Part shown: one piece after another, positions 47,056 to 55,046 of the stretch
Numbering within the stretch: position 1 is the first letter of the stretch
Layout of the letters: each line of letters opens with the position of its first letter
Origin: Seinonella peptonophila
GTDB taxonomy: Bacteria > Bacillota > Bacilli > Thermoactinomycetales > Thermoactinomycetaceae
Length of the DNA stretch: 64,000 nucleotides
Reading direction: 5' to 3'
Assembly (NCBI RefSeq): GCF_900129355.1
Contig: NZ_FQVL01000002.1
Location: 372,001 to 436,000, forward strand
Made by a program: the position numbers and the translations under genes
Notes under the pieces: generated by a model
Seen by the model: only the letters and a program-made list of their open reading frames with translations
Told to the model about the DNA's origin: nothing
The model's database searches: none

Positions 47056-47826
47056 CTATAACATGCGACATGTGAGTTGGGGAAAGCTCTCTCTAATCTC
47101 CTTCACCTGAGCTAAATCAAATTCTGTCTGAATCAACATCTCTGTTTCATCTCCTGATGCGATCGGGACACCACGCGGATTGACCACAACACTATGACCA
47201 GCTAATTGAAAACCTCGTGTCAACCCTACACAATTACTCGAGACTAAGAAAGTTTGATTTTCCAATGGTCGCACGCGATTTAACAGATTCCAATGCTCTA
47301 AGCGAGCGAGCGGCCAAGCTGAGGTGACGAGAAACAGTGTTGCTCCTTGGTCAATCTGTTTCCGATATAACTCTGGAAAACGAAGGTCAAAACAGGTAGA
47401 GAGCGCTACCGTGCCTAACTCAGTTTGAAAAACACCTAGATCCTTTCCCGGGGATAAAATCTTCCCCTCTTCTGATTGATAGCGAAAAAGATGAATTTTA
47501 CGGTATGTCCCAACCAAGTGACCATTCGGGTCAAAAAGCAATGAAGTATTATAAAAATGCTCGCCTTCCTGTTCCACCATACTTCCCGCCAAAAAATAAG
47601 CATTTAGCTGCTTTGCTTTTGCAGCAAACCTTTCTCGAAAAGCACCATTTAACGGTTCTGCTTCTGCTTGATATCGATCAAATGAAAAGAATCCCGTAGC
47701 CCAAATCTCAGGTAAAATGATCAAATCATGATCAGTTAATGAATCCAACATTTTCTCAACCCTGCTGATCCTTTCCTCTTTACTCTCATCATCTCGAATC
47801 TCAACCTGAACAGATGCTACTTTCAA
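47056..47826 (-). CDS. Carbon-nitrogen hydrolase (nitrilase superfamily amidase)
   Basis: 256 residues, TTG start with GGAGGG 6 nt upstream. The Glu-Lys-Cys triad is plain: Glu40 in ILPEIWATGFF, Lys110 in GTYRKIHLF, Cys145 in LSTCFDLRFPELYR. This arrangement matches omega-amidase and YafV/MtnU-like amidases rather than true nitrilases. In this operon it would hydrolyse an amide or lactam made after ring oxygenation by the hydroxylase encoded 20 nt upstream. Confidence 0.9.
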   Translation of the reverse strand: MKVASVQVEIRDDESKEERISRVEKMLDSLTDHDLIILPEIWATGFFSFDRYQAEAEPLNGAFRERFAAKAKQLNAYFLAGSMVEQEGEHFYNTSLLFDPNGHLVGTYRKIHLFRYQSEEGKILSPGKDLGVFQTELGTVALSTCFDLRFPELYRKQIDQGATLFLVTSAWPLARLEHWNLLNRVRPLENQTFLVSSNCVGLTRGFQLAGHSVVVNPRGVPIASGDETEMLIQTEFDLAQVKEIRESFPQLTCRML

Positions 47827-47846
47827 CGCAATCCCTCCTACATTAC

Positions 47847-49289
47847 TTACTCAGGCAATCTATAACTTCCTAAAAATTGATCAACTAATTTCGTGGTTTC
47901 TTGGAAGTTATAATTTCGGAAACTATACCCCTTTGCTACATGAGGCGCTCCATTATAAAAGAGCTCATATTGTTGATGGCGACCTGCAAACTCTGATCCG
48001 ATGATATCCCATGCTAGCTTAAATAATTGAATCTTCTCTGTCGATTCACCTTGACTTGATCGAATGTAACGCTTTATATCTTCACGAGTTTCTGGATTTA
48101 CCATCTCTAGATACGATGAAGGAACCTGTAGTACACCGCCCCCAGATAAATCGCGTAAAATGGAAATAAGGCGAGAATACATGCTCTCCTGCATTCCTAC
48201 TACACCATATAAAAAACGCGGATTGGGCACAGCATATCCATTTCGATCCAAACAATGATACTCTGATGCTAATAAGCTCCCTTCCACCGTAGCAGCAAGT
48301 GAAGCCATATCGGCTAATTTCTCTTGTACTTGTGGAAAGCGATCCGTACCATTCATTTCGGTAATTTTCTTGGCAACACCAATTAGAAATTTTAGCTTGG
48401 TTACAAAGCGAACCTGTGCTTGACTATTGCCCCAGATATGTGCAGGTGACTCATGAAATTGGGCTCGAACTAGTTCAATATTGCGATAAACAAAAATTTG
48501 TTCCCAAGGAATCAATACATCATCAAAGACAACTAAGCAATCGCTTTCATCAAACTGTGTCGATAATGGATAGTCAAATGTACTTGGTTTGCCCATCGCA
48601 AAGCTAGGTCTAGAATAGAGTTTTAGACCAGGGGTATTGATTGGGACAACAAATGAGATGGCATAATCTTCATCACCCTCCCGTAAGGGAACAATGCAAC
48701 TGACAAATAGATAATCAGAGACAGCGGCACTTGTACCTAGCATCTGTGAACCTCTTACTATGATGCCTTCTGGTCGCTCTTCGTAGACACCAACAGGTAA
48801 ATGATCTTCTTTTTGTTCGTGGGCTGACTTACTACGGTCTATCTGGGGTGGAATAATGACATAGGATAGAAATAAATCTTCATCACGTGCTTTTTTATAA
48901 AAATCTTGTACGTTCTTTGCAAATCGCTCACCACCGCGAGCAAAAATCTCCTCATGGCTTGCAAAAGCTGCTAAAAATGCCGCTACATGATCAGGGCTTC
49001 GCCCTACAAATCCGCAAGTTTGCTTGGCCCATTTTTCAATCGCTTCCCGTCGTTCTCTTAGCTCATCTCGATTTCGAGGCATCATATATACTTTATTTGC
49101 TACTGTTCCATCCTCTGTCAGGTATTGCATACCATTCTCTTCTTCGGCAGCAAAATCGTACATTGAGGCAAATGTTTGCGTAATCCCAATAAAAGCAGGG
49201 TGTGTTGTTACATTGTCAACTCGCTGCCCATTGAGATAAATGGTTCGTTGATCTTGAATGGCTTGTAAATATTCCTGCCCTGTTCTCAT
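47847..49289 (-). CDS. hpaB: 4-hydroxyphenylacetate 3-hydroxylase (HpaB)-family flavin monooxygenase
   Basis: 480 residues from ATG 49289 (MRTGQEYLQAIQDQR), chosen because GAGGAGGAAC lies just upstream; the in-frame codon at 49316 has no site. Family marks: NVTTHPAFIGITQTFASMYDFA at the start, RSPDHVAAFLAAF, GIIVRGSQMLGTSAAVSDYLF, FDDVLIPWEQIFVYRN, and RDLSGGGVLQVPSSYLEM. HpaB-type enzymes use reduced FAD from a separate reductase to hydroxylate phenols; relatives act on pyrrole-2-carboxylate and other rings. First gene of a four-gene run, 20 nt before the amidase gene. No classical HpaC reductase is adjacent; the FMN split-barrel protein at 49422-49874 is a candidate partner. Confidence 0.9.
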   Translation of the reverse strand: MRTGQEYLQAIQDQRTIYLNGQRVDNVTTHPAFIGITQTFASMYDFAAEEENGMQYLTEDGTVANKVYMMPRNRDELRERREAIEKWAKQTCGFVGRSPDHVAAFLAAFASHEEIFARGGERFAKNVQDFYKKARDEDLFLSYVIIPPQIDRSKSAHEQKEDHLPVGVYEERPEGIIVRGSQMLGTSAAVSDYLFVSCIVPLREGDEDYAISFVVPINTPGLKLYSRPSFAMGKPSTFDYPLSTQFDESDCLVVFDDVLIPWEQIFVYRNIELVRAQFHESPAHIWGNSQAQVRFVTKLKFLIGVAKKITEMNGTDRFPQVQEKLADMASLAATVEGSLLASEYHCLDRNGYAVPNPRFLYGVVGMQESMYSRLISILRDLSGGGVLQVPSSYLEMVNPETREDIKRYIRSSQGESTEKIQLFKLAWDIIGSEFAGRHQQYELFYNGAPHVAKGYSFRNYNFQETTKLVDQFLGSYRLPE

Positions 49290-49383
49290 TTGTTTGTTCC
49301 TCCTCATTACCACCAAATGACTTTATAAATTGATCAAGCGCTCTTCCAATGCTAAATAAGTATAATTTTATATTCATAACCTA

Positions 49384-49411
49384 GAAAACGACCGACACAT
49401 GATGGTGTCGG
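49384..49411 (-). terminator. Terminator of the GntR-split barrel operon
   Basis: CCGACAC pairs with GTGTCGG (6-nt loop) and is followed on the minus strand by TCGTTTTC. It lies 11 nt past the stop of the 49422-49874 gene, so the hpaB operon needs its own promoter in the 95-nt gap that follows. Confidence 0.75.
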
Positions 49412-49421
49412 ATGCAAATCG

Positions 49422-49874
49422 TTATAATCGATGAATGGCTTGACCCACTTCACGATCTAGCTTCTCAATCAATTTCTCATCATAGGTCTTGATAAATGCT
49501 GGATCTGTGGTGATTTTGCCACCGAAGAAGATGATATCGCGTACTTCTTCCACTTTCACTTCAATTAATGCTAGATTAATGGACACATCTTCTGCTTTGG
49601 CTGCGCGCAATTTTGCCTTTCCAGCAACACGGAAAACGCTTTCACAGCCGATGAAATGAAGCACAATGTTTGGGTTTTCTTCTAAAATACGAATAAATTG
49701 GGACTTATGATCAATTGCATATCGAATGGTCTGCTGATCAATCGCATAGACCCAAGATAATGCAGTTGAATAAATGGTTTGACTCTCTGGCTCAACAGCT
49801 TGGAGCAATACCACCGTCTTCCCTTGTAATATATCTACCATTTCTGGCGTTAACTCAGTTAGTGGTTTCCCCAT
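49422..49874 (-). CDS. FMN-binding split-barrel protein (pyridoxamine phosphate oxidase-like)
   Basis: 150 residues, ATG with GGGAGTGG upstream. Split-barrel pattern: TVVLLQAVEPESQTIYSTALSW, IRYAIDHKSQFIRILEENPN, VLHFIGCESVFRVAGKAKL. It is probably an FMN or flavin-handling enzyme, but the substrate is unknown. It lies 16 nt downstream of the GntR gene and before the hpaB gene, so it could reduce flavin for the hydroxylase. That role is inferred only from position. Confidence 0.75.
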   Translation of the reverse strand: MGKPLTELTPEMVDILQGKTVVLLQAVEPESQTIYSTALSWVYAIDQQTIRYAIDHKSQFIRILEENPNIVLHFIGCESVFRVAGKAKLRAAKAEDVSINLALIEVKVEEVRDIIFFGGKITTDPAFIKTYDEKLIEKLDREVGQAIHRL

Positions 49875-49889
49875 TCACATACCACTCCC

Positions 49890-50549
49890 TTATTCAATAT
49901 GTAGTGCTTCTTTTGTCTTTAAGAGATGATTGGACATCATGGCAACTGCTTTTGTCTGATCTTGCGCAGCCAGTGCTTGGATGATCAAGCGATGCTCTGT
50001 GATCACTTCACCCATCCGCTGTTCACGCTTGACAGCTTGCAGCCCGATCAACTGAGATAAGTCATGCAAGTTGACGAGCACTTGCTCCACAAGTTGATAA
50101 CTCCCTAGGCGTGTCAAAGTGATGTGGAAAATTTGATCCAAGCTAATAAAACGGCCTCCATCTTTTTTCTCCATCGCATCTTCCTGCTCATGGCAAATCT
50201 GCTCTAAGGTAGTTAGCTGCTCATGTGATAACTGTTTAGCAAGACGACTGATCACTTCACACTCGATAGAATGACGAAGCAAAAATACTTCTTCCACCTC
50301 ATGTTGACTGACTCGTTTCACCATCAACCCTTTACGTGGAACAGCAATGATCAGTCCCTCTTTCTGCAATTCCTGCAACGCTTCTCTAACAGGAGTCCTA
50401 GATATTTGAAGCGTTTTAGCCATACCTACCTCTGTAAATAAGGATTCATAGGATAACTTCCCACTTAATATCGCTTCTTTTACTCGTTTGTAGGCGCGCT
50501 CTTTCGTTGTCTCCTCTTTTTCAATCGGTTGAAGATTGAGATCAGACAT
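49890..50549 (-). CDS. GntR-family regulator (FadR-type)
   Basis: 219 residues from ATG 50549 (MSDLNLQPIEKEE), about 9 nt after AAGGTG; the in-frame codon at 50561 lies inside that site. N-terminal winged helix with LFTEVGMAKTLQISRTPVRE and LQKEGLIIAVPRKGLMVKRV, then an all-helical FCD domain (HSIECEVISRLAKQ, FHITLTRLG, EHRLIIQALAAQD). FCD regulators sense small carboxylic acids, which fits the catabolic genes downstream. A TGTATACA palindrome just upstream is a plausible operator. Confidence 0.9.
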   Translation of the reverse strand: MSDLNLQPIEKEETTKERAYKRVKEAILSGKLSYESLFTEVGMAKTLQISRTPVREALQELQKEGLIIAVPRKGLMVKRVSQHEVEEVFLLRHSIECEVISRLAKQLSHEQLTTLEQICHEQEDAMEKKDGGRFISLDQIFHITLTRLGSYQLVEQVLVNLHDLSQLIGLQAVKREQRMGEVITEHRLIIQALAAQDQTKAVAMMSNHLLKTKEALHIE

Positions 50550-50573
50550 GATTCCATTCACCTTTGTTTGTTT

Positions 50574-50587
50574 TTATGTATACACAA
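50574..50587. promoter_or_regulatory. Possible GntR operator
   Basis: TTATGTATACACAA contains the perfect palindrome TGTATACA, the kind of TNGTNNNACNA-like site bound by FadR-type GntR proteins. It lies 25 nt upstream of the regulator start. I did not find a second copy before hpaB. Confidence 0.45.
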
Positions 50588-50693
50588 TACCATATTCATT
50601 ATACTGTCGTCAAAACTTATTTTCCAACTTTGATTCGTCGACTGATTTTCCAATGTTATAATATTCTTGGACATTCCAATGCTGAAGGAGGCT

Positions 50694-51839
50694 ATGATCC
50701 TAATCATGGACCCCAATGAGAGAATAGATGAATTATGGGAACAAGCCGAATTAACGACGAAACGCTCTGAAAAAGTACGTTTACTAAATGAACTGATTCA
50801 GATTACTGACCAACATCAACTCACCGTTTTAGGCATCGGAGCAAGGATTGATTTGCTTGCAGCAGCACGTGACCGTCGGTCATTAGTTGCTTTAGCTTGG
50901 ATATTCTCTGCCCTTGACCGCGACCTAAACTTATACGATGAGATCAGCGAAGAGGGACTTGAACTGCTCTATTATTGGTACTACATTATCATCGTCGATG
51001 TTGCAGTAAACTATCCTGAAATCAGCAAAGAGAAAATTTGGGCCTTGTTGGATGACTATCTACAACGGATCAAAGCAGATGGTTATCAACATGAAGTCCT
51101 AGAACATAAAATACGCATGTTTTTATTAACGGACTTAGGCGAGTTGAAAAAAGCAAAAGAAGCATACTATGCTTGGGAAAAAGCGCTTAGTGAGCAAAAA
51201 AAAGAGGAGCGCATTGACGAAACTTATGAATGGGACTTATATACACGAGCAAGAAGTCAATTTGAAATATTAGATGATATCGATCAAGCACTAGAAGTAG
51301 GAACATTAATTCTTGATGGACATGTAACGGACGGAGTCGTAGAAAACTCTTTACCTTCCCTTCTTATCATGCCTTTATGGGAAAAAGGTTATTTAAATAA
51401 AGCAGAAGAGTTCTATCAAAGAACTCGTAACTACTTAATTCATGAATCAATCTATCATGATTTATCGTGGCAATTGGGATATCTTGCATTGACAGACCAA
51501 TTGGAGGACGCCCATCATCTATTTACGGAACATGTGGTAAAAGGTTTTGATCCTTGGGAAGGACCACAGGATAATCCAGCAGCAAGATTTGATTTTTACC
51601 TACATGTACGTTTATTTTTCCATCGTTTACAAGCTGAAGGAAAAAAATCGATTCTGTTTCAACCTCCCCAAGCATTTCCACTGCAACCAAAAATAAAAAA
51701 TGAATTTGATGTCGATGAAATCGTACATTGGCTTAATCAAACACTAGTTGACTTGGCTACCCGTTTTGATCAACGGAACGAAAATCGCCTTTATCACGAA
51801 GATCTAGAAAAGTACGCCAATTGGATATGGCAAACGTAG
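50694..51839 (+). CDS. Helical-repeat (TPR-like) hypothetical protein
   Basis: About 382 residues, all helical in appearance. AAGGAGG (50685-50691) lies unusually close to ATG 50694 and unusually far from ATG 50706, so the start is uncertain by four codons. Repeating helix pairs such as ELWEQAELTTKRSEKVRLLN, LTDLGELKKAKEAYYAWEKA, PLWEKGYLNKAEEFYQRT and LGYLALTDQLEDAHHLF resemble tetratricopeptide repeats. No signal, membrane or enzyme motif. Such proteins scaffold or regulate, but the partner is unknown. The end is immediately followed by a dispersed repeat element. Confidence 0.7.
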   Translation: MILIMDPNERIDELWEQAELTTKRSEKVRLLNELIQITDQHQLTVLGIGARIDLLAAARDRRSLVALAWIFSALDRDLNLYDEISEEGLELLYYWYYIIIVDVAVNYPEISKEKIWALLDDYLQRIKADGYQHEVLEHKIRMFLLTDLGELKKAKEAYYAWEKALSEQKKEERIDETYEWDLYTRARSQFEILDDIDQALEVGTLILDGHVTDGVVENSLPSLLIMPLWEKGYLNKAEEFYQRTRNYLIHESIYHDLSWQLGYLALTDQLEDAHHLFTEHVVKGFDPWEGPQDNPAARFDFYLHVRLFFHRLQAEGKKSILFQPPQAFPLQPKIKNEFDVDEIVHWLNQTLVDLATRFDQRNENRLYHEDLEKYANWIWQT

Positions 51840-52100
51840 CAAGATATTTTATAGAGACAAGCGATTGAGAAGTAATCGGCAAATGCTCCATTCGGGCACA
51901 GCTTAGCAACACGGCAGCTGAAGCGGCATTTTCCCTTTGGTCAAACGATTCAAGGCTCCGCAAGCGGATGCTAGAGGAGGCCAGTTTTGTCCTGCCGATA
52001 AAGCTGTCAGAACGCGACAGCCACATTTCCTCGTAAGCCGAATCAGAGCGTCACCATAAGCCACGATCACGAGTAGATCACATGACTTTGTCTATAAGTT
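51840..52100. repeat. Dispersed repeat element, copy 2
   Basis: Homologous in the same orientation to the 22.4 kb element: both run ATCGG...GCTCCATT, then CAGCTGAAGCGGCATTTTCC, CTCCGCA-GCGGATGC, GAGGAGG, CCACGATCACGAG and TTTGTCTA-AAG, and end in AAGCCC at the base of a terminator hairpin. The first 25-30 bases after the upstream stop codon are not shared, and the CAGACTGA left end is absent, so this copy is truncated or diverged on the left. Confidence 0.8.
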
Positions 52101-52127
52101 AAGCCCAACGGGCTAAAGGTTGGGCTT
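52101..52127. terminator. Bidirectional terminator abutting repeat copy 2
   Basis: Perfect 9-bp stem AAGCCCAAC / GTTGGGCTT. It ends the helical-repeat gene from the left and the 52135-52473 gene from the right, and touches the right end of the repeat element. Confidence 0.75.
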
Positions 52128-52134
52128 ATGTACT

Positions 52135-52473
52135 TCAAAGTCGATCTACTATATCTTTCGCTTCTTTTAAACTGAGATGCGGTCGAGCGATACGAACTTC
52201 CTTGATTGCTTGAATCTTCTTACCTTGTCGAACCAATTCATAAATTTTCTGCTTTGATTCGACCGGAATTTTAAGCGCTGATAAAGCATCAGGAAAATCT
52301 TCCTCTATGATTCCTGCTTTTTCACCCATGATCGGATAAGTCTGATCCATTTGTGCCAATTGTCTTTCAACATTTTTCAATCTCTTTTCCAACCTGTTCA
52401 TCGTTAATAAGATTCCAACAATCATAACGATGAAAAAAATAGCGAACAACATGAAGTACGGATTGGTATCCAT
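52135..52473 (-). CDS. Membrane-anchored protein with ribosomal L7/L12 C-terminal-like domain
   Basis: 112 residues. One N-terminal membrane segment (FMLFAIFFIVMIVGILLTM), then a short coiled coil (NRLEKRLKNVERQLAQMD), and a C-terminal domain whose QKIYELVRQGKKIQAIKEVR and LSLKEAKDIVD stretches match the L7/L12 C-terminal fold (K-I-x-V-I-K...GLGLKEAKDLVD). In L7/L12 this fold contacts translation factors. Its use on a membrane anchor is seen in small uncharacterised Firmicute proteins. Single gene, function unknown. Confidence 0.75.
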   Translation of the reverse strand: MDTNPYFMLFAIFFIVMIVGILLTMNRLEKRLKNVERQLAQMDQTYPIMGEKAGIIEEDFPDALSALKIPVESKQKIYELVRQGKKIQAIKEVRIARPHLSLKEAKDIVDRL

Positions 52474-52682
52474 CTACATCCCCCTTTCTTATTCTACTAT
52501 ATTGACAATATTTCATTTGCTTGATCTAATCTAATTATAGAATATCGCACATCTTCCATACTCACACCCCATTCGGGGACGAAACTGGAAATCGAGGTGA
52601 CTCGTAGCGACACATAAGTGATCCCCACAGGGGACATGACAACATTATAAGGAATTTATCAGTTACCGAACCTGGAGGACAG
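52474..52682. other. Gap before the GC-rich gene
   Basis: No gene seen. Composition shifts from AT-rich to GC-rich near 52562. Two hairpin-forming stretches (CCCCATTCGGGG near 52567 and TCCCCACAGGGGA near 52621) precede a GGAGGACAG ribosome site at 52675. Confidence 0.6.
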
Positions 52683-53636
52683 ATGTACGCAGCTCTTGAG
52701 CAGGTCAACTCTCTGTTCAATTCGATCCACCAGTTGCTCACGGACCAGCCGAACAACCCCCAGCTGCGCCAGATGGTCGTGGGGCTCATCAACTGGCTCG
52801 ATGCGCTGAAGAACGAAATGCCGGACGAGCTGTCGGCAACGTCGCACATCGCGCACATCGCGGACGAACTCCGTGTGCTGAACAGGACGCAGCAGTCCAA
52901 CCAGCCGGCTACCGAGGAAAACTCCCGCGGCACGGTCGTGTTCCCGATGCAGCCCTCCGCCGGCGTCTTCAAGGGAAATGACCCGATGGGGCGAGACTAC
53001 ACGGCTCTCCTGGAGGAAGCGGACAAGAACGACAACAGCCGACCCACTTCGGAGGTGGAGCTGCACCTGGGTCGTCTCCACGACGACCGCGAGATCACCG
53101 TAACGGGTCACACCGTCCAACGCTCGTCCGTGCAGGGCATCTCGCCGGACCCGGAGGCGGAAGCCTTCATCAAGGGGGTCTACGCCCGCAGGGAGGACCC
53201 CTCCTCCGAGCACACCTTCTACGGCGTGCCCGAAGAGAAGCCGCTCTGGGTGGAGGAGACGAACCCGTACGGCAACGTCAGGAATTTGCCGCTTCCCACC
53301 CAGGAGCAGGTCGACCGCTGGAAGCAGGACGTCCCTTCGGTTCAGCACCCCACCGGAGCCTACCCGCTTCCCGTTCAGCCGTCAGAGCGATACTCCGCGG
53401 GTGACGAAGGGCATCACGGTTGCCCTCCCCACGCTCCCAACCCGGGGGAGTACTTCCGTGGCACCTTCCCGCGCCGTATTCACGTCCAAACCTCGGCGGA
53501 GGACACACTTCCCGACCAGCCGAAGTCTGAGGACACGGTTCCCGACGGCCCGAAGGACCGGAACGGTCACCCTGTACCGGAAAAAGGCGATGTTTGTGTC
53601 TCTCCGCGGCGCGACGACTACCCTGGCAGTGACTGA
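52683..53636 (+). CDS. GC-rich foreign hypothetical protein
   Basis: 317 residues, ATG 6 nt after GGAGG. GC is strikingly high (40 of 60 bases in the line at 53041, against 21 of 60 in a host gene at 50761). Third codon positions in this frame are nearly all G or C, which supports this strand over the equally long antisense frame. The N-terminal 75 residues look helical (YAALEQVNSLFNSIHQLLTD, MVVGLINWLDALKNEMP). The rest is Pro, Asp, Glu and Gly-rich and probably disordered (PEEKPLWVEETNPYGN, GHHGCPPHAPNPGEYF). I do not recognise the family. Codon use resembles an actinomycete, phage or plasmid gene, so recent transfer is likely. Confidence 0.7.
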   Translation: MYAALEQVNSLFNSIHQLLTDQPNNPQLRQMVVGLINWLDALKNEMPDELSATSHIAHIADELRVLNRTQQSNQPATEENSRGTVVFPMQPSAGVFKGNDPMGRDYTALLEEADKNDNSRPTSEVELHLGRLHDDREITVTGHTVQRSSVQGISPDPEAEAFIKGVYARREDPSSEHTFYGVPEEKPLWVEETNPYGNVRNLPLPTQEQVDRWKQDVPSVQHPTGAYPLPVQPSERYSAGDEGHHGCPPHAPNPGEYFRGTFPRRIHVQTSAEDTLPDQPKSEDTVPDGPKDRNGHPVPEKGDVCVSPRRDDYPGSD

Positions 53637-53701
53637 AGCTTCTCGCGCTGATGACTGACGCCGCAGTCATCTGACCTCGGAACGGAACTGATCATCCCAA
53701 G

Positions 53702-53735
53702 CCACACCCCCATGTCGACCAACATGGGGGTGTGG
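53702..53735 (+). terminator. GC-rich terminator of the foreign gene
   Basis: Perfect 14-bp stem (CCACACCCCCATGT / ACATGGGGGTGTGG) with a 6-nt loop and only a weak T-rich tail, the style of high-GC organisms. It marks the right edge of the GC-rich island. Confidence 0.75.
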
Positions 53736-53808
53736 TGTTATATCATTCAATTTTTCATGTATCTATTGATTAATATCAGATAGTACCTTCACATATACCT
53801 TGTAAAAA

Positions 53809-54171
53809 CTATGCATGATGATCTTCTTTCTTCTCCTCTAAATATGCCCTTGTATAAAAAACTTTCTCTCTCCCTACAAAACTGGCTACTTCTCCAGTTG
53901 GATTCTCCATTATTTTTTTGGCAATATCTTTCCCAATCGAAGAAGATAACACATACTGTACAGCCTTTTTCGATTCATAATAAGTTTCGACTAATAACTG
54001 AATATTTTCCATTCCATTTGGCTGTTGTTCTGTAACATCAAATAAGCTAGTAATCTCCATTCGTATCACGCCTGGCAACCGTAAAAAGCGTGGCATCACT
54101 TCGTTTACATAATATTCCTCAAACGCCTTAACATCCTTTATATTTCGATATACACCAACTGTTTTATACAT
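53809..54171 (-). CDS. EthD-like dimeric alpha-beta barrel protein
   Basis: 120 residues from ATG 54171 (MYKTVGVYRNIKDVKAF), with AAAGGA 8 nt upstream; the in-frame codon at 54201 has no site. The EthD-type pattern is visible: YRNIKDVKAFEEYYVNEVMP, LPGVIRMEITSLFDV, QLLVETYYESKKAVQYVLSS. These ferredoxin-like barrels dimerise and often act in degradation of small cyclic compounds, but many have no known role. Single gene on the minus strand. No partner enzyme is next to it. Confidence 0.72.
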   Translation of the reverse strand: MYKTVGVYRNIKDVKAFEEYYVNEVMPRFLRLPGVIRMEITSLFDVTEQQPNGMENIQLLVETYYESKKAVQYVLSSSIGKDIAKKIMENPTGEVASFVGREKVFYTRAYLEEKKEDHHA

Positions 54172-54321
54172 AGGCGCATTCCTTTCAAACTGGTAACTCA
54201 AGAATATACGCTATTTTTTATTAGTACTATTTCGTTTTCATAATATCTTAGAATCCATGTCATTTCTAGCAAAAAAAATGATTTTTTCCTATTTATCCAA
54301 AATAATTAACTTATTCAACGA

Positions 54322-55041
54322 TTATAAGCGACCCATTTGCACCAGTGTAAAAACATGATTTAACTCTACTTGCGTCAAAATCTCCAACTCCTTCACTCGA
54401 GGTTCACAATAGGAGGAATTAGCTTGTAAATAAGCATCCATATATGCTGGATGTGTCATCACCTCTACAGAAGAATCATTTTCAACATGGTCAATCAATC
54501 GATCAAAAAATTGATGATCGATGTGATCACCATAAAAGTCACATGTGATCCAATCTGTTAATGGAATCATCCCTGCAATAGAATGCTCAAATAGATTACG
54601 AACTGGTAATTGATATTTTTGGGAGACACGAGCCACAATCGGTTGTAAAATCTCCCATCCATGTACATGATGATGACTATCCATATGCGTTGGTTCCAAA
54701 CCAAACGAAGCAAACTTTTCAATCTGCGCCACCCATTCTCTTTCCACTTCATCTAAGTCGATTTGCTTATCATCCTGATCCCTACTGCTTAACCGAAAAA
54801 ATCCATCTTCATTCATCAATGACGGCACATGAAGAATCGGTCGTCCACAAGTTAATGTGAGATGAATGCCTACGCCTAATGATGGCGTTGCTTTCGCTAA
54901 TTCGACAGCATGGGATGCACCAGGCATATTAACTAACATCGTAGTAGAAGTTACAATCCCATATTTGTGCGCATCAACAATCCCATGATTGACACCTCGG
55001 GATAAACCAAAATCATCCGCATTCACGATCAAATCGATCAA
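54322..55041 (-). CDS. chbG: ChbG/YdjC-family carbohydrate deacetylase
   Basis: About 239 residues. TTG 55041 is preferred over the GTG at 55050 because AAAGGG is 8 nt upstream and the preceding gene ends at 55047. Metal-site motifs: LIVNADDFGLSRGVN, GIHLTLTCGRPIL, THMDSHHHVHG, MTHPAYMD. The family removes one acetyl group from diacetylchitobiose (or its 6-phosphate), which E. coli needs before the phospho-glucosidase can cut. It is in an operon with the UTRA regulator, divergent from a GH4 glycosidase and cellobiose-type PTS. The whole set therefore looks like a chitobiose utilisation system. Confidence 0.87.
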   Translation of the reverse strand: MIDLIVNADDFGLSRGVNHGIVDAHKYGIVTSTTMLVNMPGASHAVELAKATPSLGVGIHLTLTCGRPILHVPSLMNEDGFFRLSSRDQDDKQIDLDEVEREWVAQIEKFASFGLEPTHMDSHHHVHGWEILQPIVARVSQKYQLPVRNLFEHSIAGMIPLTDWITCDFYGDHIDHQFFDRLIDHVENDSSVEVMTHPAYMDAYLQANSSYCEPRVKELEILTQVELNHVFTLVQMGRL

Positions 55042-55046
55042 GATTA

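Noticed and set aside
52659-53348. 229-codon antisense frame in the GC-rich island
   Set aside because: GC-rich DNA gives long chance frames. Third-position GC bias, ribosome site and terminator all favour the plus-strand gene.
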